From assembly GCA_964634205.1 (NCBI GenBank), contig CAZWKE010000003.1:1-64000 (forward strand): a stretch of 64,000 nt of DNA, written 5' to 3'. Position numbers and translations under genes: made by a program. Positions 25,768-33,340 of the stretch are shown here, piece after piece (position 1 is the stretch's first letter; the number at the start of each line of letters is the position of its first letter). The DNA is from JAFGGG01 sp964634205 (GTDB taxonomy: Bacteria > Spirochaetota > Spirochaetia > SZUA-6 > RPPD01). The notes beneath the pieces were generated by a model. It did no database searches. It was not told the origin of the DNA and saw only the letters and a program-made list of their open reading frames with translations.

Positions 25768-26796
25768 CTACTCCGTAAATGCTTTTGACTTCTCAAACTT
25801 TTCAATAAATGAGCCGACGCCATTATATATCGCCTGGGACAGTTTCTTCAAGTGGTTTTCGCTTGTTAATGCAAGGGCTTCTTCTTTGTTTGATACAAAT
25901 CCTATTTCAATAAGAATAGAAGGCATCTTGGCCTTGCGGACGACAAACCATCGCCCTTCCTTCAACCCCCTGTTTTCACTGGATTTACCGATCACCGCAT
26001 TCAGGGAATCAAGGATGTCTTTGGCCAGGATGACACTCTCCCATGTATATTCCTCCTCCCTCATGCTGTTTAAGATGGGAATGATATCCTCATGTTCGTC
26101 GCTATATGCCGTGGGTTCAATCAACTCACGTCTGTGTGTCGGCGTCAGATACCAGACCTCAAATCCATTGGCCTGTCTGTTCGCGGATGAGTTGGCATGA
26201 ATGGAGATATATATAATCGCCTCATTCTTTTTTGTCGGTATATTATTGGCAATTTCCGGACGCTTTTCCAGGGAGATAAACTCGTCACGGTCGCGCGTAA
26301 GCTTGACAATCTTATTAGGATATTTATTGGTAAGCATTTTGTAAAGAAGCAATGATATGCGCAATACCACGTCTTTTTCCGCTACCGTTACCTTTTTCCC
26401 GTTTACCGTATATGAATATGAGGCCCCGGGATCCTTGCCCCCGTGACCCGCATCGATCACGATGGCCGCAACCCGGTAATACGGAGTCTCCGACGGTTTA
26501 TTAAAAAAATCCTTGATTATGGCGGCCGTCTCGTCCGGGATCAGTACCGCGCCCTTTTTCCTGATAATTCCCGCCGTATTCACCTTTTTCATATAATTCA
26601 AAAGGACCCACGGCGCGCCGATTTTAAAAACCACCCTGTCCGTGTTTTTTATCAGCACACCGGTATCGAGCATATAATCCCACTCCAGAGAGACTTTTAA
26701 TTCCTTTATAAAAGATTGTAACTCAATATACTCCGCCCGGAGGGTGAATAAGGAAAGTAAAAATAAAATAACAACCAGGCTAATTCGCTTTTTCAT
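25768..26796 (-). CDS. N-acetylmuramoyl-L-alanine amidase (AmiABC-type)
   Basis: The 342-residue exported protein (signal peptide ~1-20) cleaves the amide bond between MurNAc and the peptide stem. The Amidase_3 zinc site is visible: VIDAGHGGKDPGAS (around residue 117), SIHANSSA and a catalytic glutamate in ILIEIGFVSN. The N-terminal ~100 residues are a smaller domain related to amidase AMIN or copper-amine-oxidase-like folds. A GGGAG site lies six bases before the ATG. The start lies inside the end of the ATP-grasp gene (17-base overlap). The LysM-LytM protein at 8.7 kb is a candidate activator. Confidence 0.92.
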   Translation of the reverse strand: MKKRISLVVILFLLSLFTLRAEYIELQSFIKELKVSLEWDYMLDTGVLIKNTDRVVFKIGAPWVLLNYMKKVNTAGIIRKKGAVLIPDETAAIIKDFFNKPSETPYYRVAAIVIDAGHGGKDPGASYSYTVNGKKVTVAEKDVVLRISLLLYKMLTNKYPNKIVKLTRDRDEFISLEKRPEIANNIPTKKNEAIIYISIHANSSANRQANGFEVWYLTPTHRRELIEPTAYSDEHEDIIPILNSMREEEYTWESVILAKDILDSLNAVIGKSSENRGLKEGRWFVVRKAKMPSILIEIGFVSNKEEALALTSENHLKKLSQAIYNGVGSFIEKFEKSKAFTE

Positions 26797-28390
26797 CCGC
26801 CGCTCCCTTTCTCCGCTTCTTTAGAAGAGTATCGATAACATAAACCCCACCCTGGATGCCGCCTCTGCAAAAGGCATCCCAGAAAAGCCTTCCCAACACA
26901 ATCATATTATCGGTAACAGCGGCGGTAAGGTGTACCCCGGTATACCGGGTAACCATTTCGAGGGCCTTGCCGATGGGCACGCCGTGCCAGTCATGCGCAT
27001 GCTCTCTTTCGACAGCCGGCAGGGCAAGAATCGCCATCTTCTCCGGTACGCGGCCGGGCATATCGTTCCACAGCGGCCGCATGCGGGTCAAAGCCTCCCG
27101 GTTTGTCCGGTCTTCGATTATAAAGCAGGCTACACCCGGCGTCCCGTTTCCCAAAAGAAACTCATCGGTCTCAGGCCTGTCCGCCTTAAGGCGCAGAAAA
27201 ATCCTCCGTAAAGCGTCTTGTGCCGCGGCAACCGCACGCCGCCGGTTGCCCGCCTTGGAAATGATATTTCCGCATTTTTCCACGTTATTCCTGGGAAAGC
27301 ACACCTTGCTGCCCGGTGCAACCCGTAAAAACAGGTCCATTACTCCCGGCAGGTTTCCGGCCTCGTCTGTACCGTAAATCGCCCGTATCTCACCGGGTAT
27401 GGATATAAAGGCCCGTTCAGCGGAAACACAATGGTAGTTTGGTTCGAGAGAAAGGGGGGGCAGGCCCACCGCGATGCGCATGGCTGCTTCCGTTACCCGC
27501 ACACCATAGGCGTAGGGAAATGTCCAACCCGACATGTATCCGCCGGAAAGCCGTGCCGCGATCTCTCCCACCACCGGCCCTTGCCCCGAGAGTTTGATAT
27601 CTCCCTTTGCCGCCCCGTTTGTAATACCCAATGCTTTTATGCCCTGACAAAATACCTTTTCTACAGCGGAAACGGTTGCCCGGTTATAGGCGGTGGGCAT
27701 GGTATGTCCCATCTCTACAAAATACGGTGAAAAGCGGATATCCCTGTCCGCCACCCCGCATACGGTTATTTCCCCTTTATAGACGATGGCATCAAGACTG
27801 AATTCAGGTCCCTCCACATACTCCTCGATTATTACCTTGTGAGATCGGGAATACATAAATCCCCGGGACACCGCCTGCCGCAACTGATCGGGTGACTCGG
27901 CTTTCACCACTCCCCGTGCGCCCATATTATCCGCCGGTTTCACCACAACCGGGAAGCGGAGCTCGCCCTCCAGTTCCGCAAGCCGGGTTTCCTCGGTGAT
28001 ACACCGGAAATCCGGGCTGGGGACATGATTTGCTTTAAACACCTCCCGCATTCTTACCTTGTCGGTCGCGTCCAGGGCAACCTCATAAGGAATACCCGGC
28101 AGACCAAGGCGCTCGGCGGCATACGCCACACTGGTTGAAAAATCCGTACCCGCGGTAAATACCCCGTCCAATCCGTTTTCCCGGGCATAACGTTTTAGTA
28201 CCCCTGTTATCTCTTCCGTGTGCCTGAGGTCTATATGCTCAAAAAAATCCGCATACTCCCTCCCGGGCACCTTGCTGCTGCCGTCAATCAAAATAACACG
28301 CCAGCCCAGTTCTCGTGCAATGCGCAGGGAGGGCAGCTGCATAATACCGCCCCCCAAAATGGCAATCGTTTTTTCATCGGCACCGCTCAC
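26780..28390 (-). CDS. ATP-grasp superfamily ligase, function unknown
   Basis: The 536-residue protein has a Rossmann-like N-terminal domain (IAILGGGIMQLPSLRIARELG). The ATP-grasp fold follows from about residue 110 (FPVVVKPADNMGARGVVKA, IEEYVEGPEFSLDA, GAAKGDIKLSGQGPVVGEIAARLSGG). The family ligates a carboxylate to an amine or thiol using ATP, as in carbamoyl phosphate synthase or amino-acid ligases. The C-terminal ~130 residues are unassigned. Start is GTG at 28390, overlapping the previous stop as GTGA. Within the operon it could add an amino acid or acyl-amide to a sugar. The substrate is unknown. Confidence 0.83.
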   Translation of the reverse strand: MSGADEKTIAILGGGIMQLPSLRIARELGWRVILIDGSSKVPGREYADFFEHIDLRHTEEITGVLKRYARENGLDGVFTAGTDFSTSVAYAAERLGLPGIPYEVALDATDKVRMREVFKANHVPSPDFRCITEETRLAELEGELRFPVVVKPADNMGARGVVKAESPDQLRQAVSRGFMYSRSHKVIIEEYVEGPEFSLDAIVYKGEITVCGVADRDIRFSPYFVEMGHTMPTAYNRATVSAVEKVFCQGIKALGITNGAAKGDIKLSGQGPVVGEIAARLSGGYMSGWTFPYAYGVRVTEAAMRIAVGLPPLSLEPNYHCVSAERAFISIPGEIRAIYGTDEAGNLPGVMDLFLRVAPGSKVCFPRNNVEKCGNIISKAGNRRRAVAAAQDALRRIFLRLKADRPETDEFLLGNGTPGVACFIIEDRTNREALTRMRPLWNDMPGRVPEKMAILALPAVEREHAHDWHGVPIGKALEMVTRYTGVHLTAAVTDNMIVLGRLFWDAFCRGGIQGGVYVIDTLLKKRRKGAADEKAN

Positions 28391-30150
28391 CCGGCGTCCC
28401 CCCTTTTCACCGCATATACCTCAAAAGTATCTCCGAGTCCGAACACTCGGCTTACCGCCGAAAATAGTTTCGCACACCATTTTCCCGGCAGGCCGGGGAG
28501 CGCTTTTCCCTTGAAAAATCTTTCCCCGTGATGCCCGGTAATATATATTTTTTTTACCGTGAAACCGAATCCCGCAAGCTGTTTTTTGATTTTTGCCGGG
28601 TGCCAGACGGTATAGTGATCCGGCGGACTCTTTTCCAGAAACCGACGCATGTTCTTCCGGGCCGAGATCCCCGCCGCCGAAGGCGTGGAAAAAGCCAGGA
28701 TTCCACCGGGCTTTAAAAGCAGGCTGATATGCTTCAGTATGGCAAACGGATTTTGAAAATGCTCCAGTACAAACCACATACTCACTCCATCGAAAAGGGC
28801 GCGGTTTTTCTTGACATACATATCACCGTCTTTCCCAAAATCCAACTCTTCACAGGAAATTCCGAGTGTCTCCCTGACATACCGTACGGCGGCGCCGCTG
28901 ATATCCAGACCACGCGCCGCTATATTCCGGGCGGCCGCCTCCTTGAGAAACGGCCCGTAGGCGCAACCGATATCCAATAAGCGCGGGTGTTCCTTATTTT
29001 CCCTCCATAATCTTTTAATAACACGCAGCCGCCTCCTGCCCTGTTGCCGGATACATGCAAAGTCCTGCAGATAGGTCCTGCCGTACTGTTTCCGATACTC
29101 TTTGAAAAAGTAGTCCCGGTTGTAGTACTGCTTTTTTTCCAGGAAAAAAAGTCCGTAGATCATGCCGCAGTGCGAACAAGCGAAATATGTCTTGGCCGGA
29201 AAGCGGGCCGACACCCTGTTGCCCCGATGATGACAAAGCGGGCAGACGGCTGAACCGCTGAATTCCCGGCCCTGCAGATGTGTGATTATGGCCGGCCGCG
29301 TGCGAGGGTCCCGCGGCGGGTAGCGAAGCAACAGCCGCTTAAAACGCTGTTCATTCTTTAACAGGGCCCGAAGGCGTTTCAGATTCGGTTTTCGTATGCC
29401 GATCTCGGGAAATCCCGCCTCCCGACTGAGCCTCCGGTGATACGGCGTCGGATTAAAACTAATCACCGGAACGCCAAGAGCCAGTGCCTCATAACAGGTA
29501 AGGCCGAAATGCGTAAATACAAGATCGTACTCCCGGATAAGACCTTGCAGATCACCCCTGTTTTTATACACGGTGACACCCTGCGGCCATTTGGTGTGTT
29601 TAAACAAAGGCCCCTGGACCACGGCTATTTCCGCGGGCCTGAACACCCCCTGTTCAAGGAGTTCCCGCAGCAGTACCGGCGATAATTGACACGGGTCTTC
29701 TCCGCCGAAACTCAACAACACCCGTTTGAAGGGATGGTGCATACTCCGCCGGGCGGCGGTGTGTAACCGGGGTTCATAGGGGATGACAATATTGGGAGTG
29801 CTTCTCTTCGCTGTTCCGGGCAGCGTATCTATCAGGTAGGGGAACAGGTCCCGGGCGGCACCACCCTCATCCAGGCCGACAACCGGTGCTTGTTCCCTAT
29901 ACATTGAAAACAACGACCGCGGGGTGCGCCTGCCGTCCAGTACAATGCACTTTAATTTTGCGGCGGGCGGCAACTGTTTTACCAGGTACCGGTGTTCGGC
30001 CTGCGAAACGGGCAGTACGCTCAGGGATTTATCCGGGGGAAGCAAAAGCAGGGCCCCGGTGCCGAACAGACGCACATGGTCCATACAACGTTTGAAATGT
30101 CCCATTCCTTCTCCCTGCCCGACCCGTGGGACAAAAAGGACCCGCCTCAT
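28387..30150 (-). CDS. PseG-like glycan hydrolase/transferase fused to zinc-ribbon methyltransferase
   Basis: This 587-residue protein joins three modules. Residues ~1-300 resemble PseG (UDP-sugar hydrolase of pseudaminic acid synthesis, GT-B fold): GMGHFKRC, LLSFGGEDP, THFGLTCYEALALGVPVISF. A zinc ribbon follows (CPLC...CSHC, about 320-350). A class I methyltransferase (~390-587) then has LLDIGCAYGPFLKEAA binding SAM and VLEHFQNPFAILKHI. It may remove UDP from, or transfer, a sugar that is then methylated. ATG 30150 is chosen because it overlaps the upstream stop as ATGA. An ATG at 30201 would read a shadow frame of that gene. Confidence 0.85.
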   Translation of the reverse strand: MRRVLFVPRVGQGEGMGHFKRCMDHVRLFGTGALLLLPPDKSLSVLPVSQAEHRYLVKQLPPAAKLKCIVLDGRRTPRSLFSMYREQAPVVGLDEGGAARDLFPYLIDTLPGTAKRSTPNIVIPYEPRLHTAARRSMHHPFKRVLLSFGGEDPCQLSPVLLRELLEQGVFRPAEIAVVQGPLFKHTKWPQGVTVYKNRGDLQGLIREYDLVFTHFGLTCYEALALGVPVISFNPTPYHRRLSREAGFPEIGIRKPNLKRLRALLKNEQRFKRLLLRYPPRDPRTRPAIITHLQGREFSGSAVCPLCHHRGNRVSARFPAKTYFACSHCGMIYGLFFLEKKQYYNRDYFFKEYRKQYGRTYLQDFACIRQQGRRRLRVIKRLWRENKEHPRLLDIGCAYGPFLKEAAARNIAARGLDISGAAVRYVRETLGISCEELDFGKDGDMYVKKNRALFDGVSMWFVLEHFQNPFAILKHISLLLKPGGILAFSTPSAAGISARKNMRRFLEKSPPDHYTVWHPAKIKKQLAGFGFTVKKIYITGHHGERFFKGKALPGLPGKWCAKLFSAVSRVFGLGDTFEVYAVKRGDAG

Positions 30151-30851
30151 TCGGCTTGCGGTACTGCTGCCTGCCAAAGCTCTGTGTGCGTTTTCAGCCA
30201 TTGTACAAGTTCTACAGTTTCTATGGGTTTGTGTCTATAGAGTGCCGTATACACAGCATGGATTATTTTGAAATCTGCGGCCGTATCCAACGTTACCCGC
30301 GCCCGGGGAAGCCGGCACTCCGGCGGACAAGGGGGTTCATGTACCGAGAACTCAGTTTTATGCTTCAGAATATAAGGGGTAACATGTTCATGATCATATG
30401 GATCCGTTGTTTTTTCACGGGCGGCAAACAAGGCCCGGGCCTCTACCACCTCAACCCCCGTTCCCAGTGGCGCGCCTTCAAACCTGCTGAAATCCGTACT
30501 GTGTTGCTGATGGTACTCCAGGTTGCGCCGGGTCAGCTCCGCCGAAACAAGGGGATTGTCTCCGGTTGCCCTGACAATCCGGGTTACGCCGAAATGCCCG
30601 GCCGCCCGGCAGTATCGTTCCAGGACATCAAGCGAAGGCCCGGCAAACAGGTGAAACTGCCATTTCTCCGCGTACCGTTTCAGGGCCGAGGCGCTCTCTG
30701 CATCGGTAAGCAGGGCATGCACATCAACCGCCACCCGGCCAAGGGCCTGCATAGCATGCTCGATGACCGTGAGTCCAGCCAGTTCCAGCAGGGCTTTCCC
30801 GGGCAGGCGTTTTGATTTCAATCGTACCTGTAAAAATATACCACTTTTCAT
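30147..30851 (-). CDS. SpsF-like cytidylyltransferase (CMP-sugar synthetase family)
   Basis: The 234-residue protein has the nucleotidyltransferase start IFLQVRLKSKRLPGKAL, matching the RLxSxRLPxK motif of CMP-sialic/legionaminic acid synthetases and spore coat SpsF. RATGDNPLVS supplies the metal-binding aspartate. It probably activates an acidic or nonulosonic sugar as a CMP derivative. The ATG at 30851 overlaps the preceding stop (ATGA), and a five-residue-longer start at 30866 is less likely. It sits directly before the PseG-like gene, as expected for a pseudaminic/legionaminic-type route. No sugar-condensing NeuB homologue is in the window. Confidence 0.87.
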   Translation of the reverse strand: MKSGIFLQVRLKSKRLPGKALLELAGLTVIEHAMQALGRVAVDVHALLTDAESASALKRYAEKWQFHLFAGPSLDVLERYCRAAGHFGVTRIVRATGDNPLVSAELTRRNLEYHQQHSTDFSRFEGAPLGTGVEVVEARALFAAREKTTDPYDHEHVTPYILKHKTEFSVHEPPCPPECRLPRARVTLDTAADFKIIHAVYTALYRHKPIETVELVQWLKTHTELWQAAVPQAE

Positions 30852-31813
30852 TCCGGATCTTCCCATAACTCGATCAGACTCTTTGCGTCCCTTCTGAATC
30901 TGTATTTATTCAGGATTACCCACTTTCGTACGTTGAGGAACTCTTTCAGGGAGGTAATAATCCCGGTATTCGATTTTATCATGTAGCGGAAAAAATGCCT
31001 GAACGGCAGCACCCCGCGGTCGCTTCTGAAATCCACACACAGGTTTTTCAGGTAAAACAGTTTATAGCTTTCATCGGGGGTGTTGTCCTCAAAGGACAAC
31101 TCATAATTGTAATGAAACAGCAGGGAAGTATTACAGACAATATTTTCTCCCCATAGAAAACACCTGAAACCAAAATCGGCCTTCTGCCAGAAAGGGGTGG
31201 TGATATTCCCGTCGAATCCGCCGCACAAACGGTATTTTTCCTTATTATAAATACCGCAGTAATCGAAGGCGAACAGGCTTTTCATACCGTCGCGCAGGGG
31301 GTTCCACGGGATGATTTTAAAGGCCTTCTTTTCATACCCCGGTGTCTGGATACTGGGGATTGTATCACCTTTTTTATTTTTCAGAATGGGAACCGTACAT
31401 AGTGCGTTTTGGTGCAGGATTTTTTCCAGTACCCGTGCGGCAAGCGAGCTTTGGGATATCTTCATATCGTTCCAGATGATAAACACCAAGCGGGACATGG
31501 CCTCTTCTATTCCGATATTCACTTTTTCCCCGGCGGTGCATTTTTCATGCAGCAAGAGAAACCGGACATTGGGATAGCGGCGGGAGAGGCTCTCCACATC
31601 ATACGCAATATCCGGCCCCTCAATGAAGATAACCTCAAGGGACTCTTTCCGGGGCAGATCGTTGAATACATCATGCTGGAACAGCCTGCCCCCCCGGTTT
31701 AAGATGACGATCGAGACGGGAAAAAGGTATTTGCTTACGCGGGGTTTCGGCGCTCCGCCCATTACCGTATAGGATATTTGCGGGCGTTTAAAAATTGTAG
31801 GTGTAGTACTCAT
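30848..31813 (-). CDS. glycosyltransferase, family 2-like
   Basis: The 321-residue protein has a GT-A-like core: VSIVILNRGG, VEVIFIEGP-like strand (LEVIFIEGPD), EKVNIGIEEAMSRLVFIIWNDMKIS, with N-D in place of the usual DxD, then a C-terminal FGFRCFLWGENIV acceptor-like region. The DxD replacement suggests altered metal binding or weak confidence in catalysis. No membrane helix is clear. The start at 31813 overlaps the spiro-SPASM stop by 26 bases; an internal ATG at 31762 is an alternative, and neither has a good ribosome site. It likely adds a sugar to the operon's glycan. Confidence 0.75.
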   Translation of the reverse strand: MSTTPTIFKRPQISYTVMGGAPKPRVSKYLFPVSIVILNRGGRLFQHDVFNDLPRKESLEVIFIEGPDIAYDVESLSRRYPNVRFLLLHEKCTAGEKVNIGIEEAMSRLVFIIWNDMKISQSSLAARVLEKILHQNALCTVPILKNKKGDTIPSIQTPGYEKKAFKIIPWNPLRDGMKSLFAFDYCGIYNKEKYRLCGGFDGNITTPFWQKADFGFRCFLWGENIVCNTSLLFHYNYELSFEDNTPDESYKLFYLKNLCVDFRSDRGVLPFRHFFRYMIKSNTGIITSLKEFLNVRKWVILNKYRFRRDAKSLIELWEDPE

Positions 31814-33281
31814 CGCATTCTTTACAGATATCGGGATATTCTTCCTTTAAATGCCGGAGATAAAAATCGTTGCCCCGGTCCCAGATAACGGCCGGGTCAT
31901 CCTGTAAAAGATTGCCCAGAACATGCTGCTTGTTGATGTCCTCCCTGCAGAGGCTGACACTGCCGTCCAGAAAAACCGCAATGTCCCGTTTAATATGCCA
32001 GCAGGGAAAACGTTTCAGGGGTGAAAGGTCCGTTACCCTGTACTGCGGCAGAAAACCGGAAAAATAATCATACTTTTGAATAATAATATTTTCCGTGGTT
32101 TGTTTCCATTGCTTATAGAATTTTTCAAGCTCATCCTCATTCTGCTGCATACGCACGGCCTGGACAAATACATTTCGACCGAAGGTCTCAAGCAGTATTT
32201 TGGTATTTTCCATGGCCTCGGCAAAACCCTGCCCACGCAAGGTGTTGTAACACGCTTCACTGATCGCATCCAGCGAAACAATCCAGCGGCAGCGATCACG
32301 TACATTGCCGCTTAATGACTGCAGGGCCTTCGCGTCCCATCCCAGGGCGGATGTCTCAATTACCAGTTTGAAGGACGGTATCTCGCATACTTTTTCGATT
32401 AGCTCATATGCCTTGCTGTGCAGCGAATGCTCGCCCCATAACGAAAAGCCGATGACCGCGTCCTCACAGAATCCCCGTATTTTCTCCAGTATTTTTTCAA
32501 AATCCTCCGGGGCCATTTCACCCTTTTTCCCCAGCATATCGGGTCTGAATTTGGGGTACGGACAGTATGAGCATTGCTGCGCGCAGCCCTCCACGGTCTG
32601 AACCAGAAAATAAACGGGCAGCGTGCGTAATATTTCCTTGTGTTCCTGTAAGGCCTTCAGTATTTCCTGTTCCGAAAACGCCCCGTACTCCGCCAGCCGT
32701 TTTAATAAAAAGAAATTCCTTCTGCAGTCCGCGGACAGGCCGGCACGCAGCAGACGCAGGTCAACGGGAGATATCTCGGTCTCCAGGTCAAATGAGTTGA
32801 TGTCCTTCTTTATCAGCTCAAACAGGCTGTTCCGGTCCGGTACCGTGATTTCATCTTCACCCAGCAGGTTCAGCAAGGGCGTTAGAATATAGGGTTTCAG
32901 GATTTCCGGGGTAAGTCCGTAGGGATACCCGTCGGCAAAGGTGTAATCCGCAAAATAGGTCTTATGATTCGCGTACATGCGTTTTGTGATCTCACTGTTC
33001 AAAAACATACAGTCCGCGTAGAAATAAAAAATATTATCAAACCCCTCGGCCTTTTCTTTTATTCGGCGCAGCATTTCTCCCGTGGTCCAATGCTCATCCT
33101 GCAGGGACTCATACTGTTTTAATTCCCTGCAGGGTGAAGAAAGCAGAACCAGGGTCTTTTCGACCTCCGGGAGGCTCCCGATGTATTCTTTCACAAAATC
33201 AAGGGGGGTCTTCCCGCTCCGCACGTTTTCAAGGGCATAGGGAGAGAGATTAATTCCGTTTACTATGGCTATATTTTTCAT
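31788..33281 (-). CDS. spiro-SPASM radical SAM protein
   Basis: The 497-residue protein matches the spirochaete family called spiro-SPASM. An N-terminal region of ~220 residues is followed by a radical SAM domain with C233, C237 and C240 (GCAQQCSYC). A C-terminal SPASM domain (FPCWHIKRDIAVFLDGSVSLC, then ICKECDEY near the end) should hold auxiliary iron-sulfur clusters. The N-terminal part has nucleotidyltransferase-like features (FYFYADCMFLNSE). SPASM enzymes often modify peptides or sugars. It heads the operon. The ATG has no ribosome site, and a TATAAT lies 10 bases upstream. Confidence 0.88.
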   Translation of the reverse strand: MKNIAIVNGINLSPYALENVRSGKTPLDFVKEYIGSLPEVEKTLVLLSSPCRELKQYESLQDEHWTTGEMLRRIKEKAEGFDNIFYFYADCMFLNSEITKRMYANHKTYFADYTFADGYPYGLTPEILKPYILTPLLNLLGEDEITVPDRNSLFELIKKDINSFDLETEISPVDLRLLRAGLSADCRRNFFLLKRLAEYGAFSEQEILKALQEHKEILRTLPVYFLVQTVEGCAQQCSYCPYPKFRPDMLGKKGEMAPEDFEKILEKIRGFCEDAVIGFSLWGEHSLHSKAYELIEKVCEIPSFKLVIETSALGWDAKALQSLSGNVRDRCRWIVSLDAISEACYNTLRGQGFAEAMENTKILLETFGRNVFVQAVRMQQNEDELEKFYKQWKQTTENIIIQKYDYFSGFLPQYRVTDLSPLKRFPCWHIKRDIAVFLDGSVSLCREDINKQHVLGNLLQDDPAVIWDRGNDFYLRHLKEEYPDICKECDEYYTYNF

Positions 33282-33290
33282 CTCTTATAG

Positions 33291-33296
33291 ATTATA
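33291..33296 (-). promoter_or_regulatory. TATAAT box close to the spiro-SPASM start
   Basis: A perfect -10 hexamer on the minus strand ends ten bases before the ATG, with only a weak -35 (TTCAGC, 19-base spacer). If used, the mRNA would be leaderless. Read-through from the SpiroCoCo gene is the alternative. Confidence 0.35.
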
Positions 33297-33340
33297 TCGA
33301 CAGGCGGACACTTATGCTGAATAACTCAAACGCAAACGAT

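Noticed and set aside
30151..30201. Longer start for the PseG-like fusion
   Set aside because: It translates a shadow frame of the SpsF-like gene. The ATGA junction at 30147-30150 and the family start fit better.
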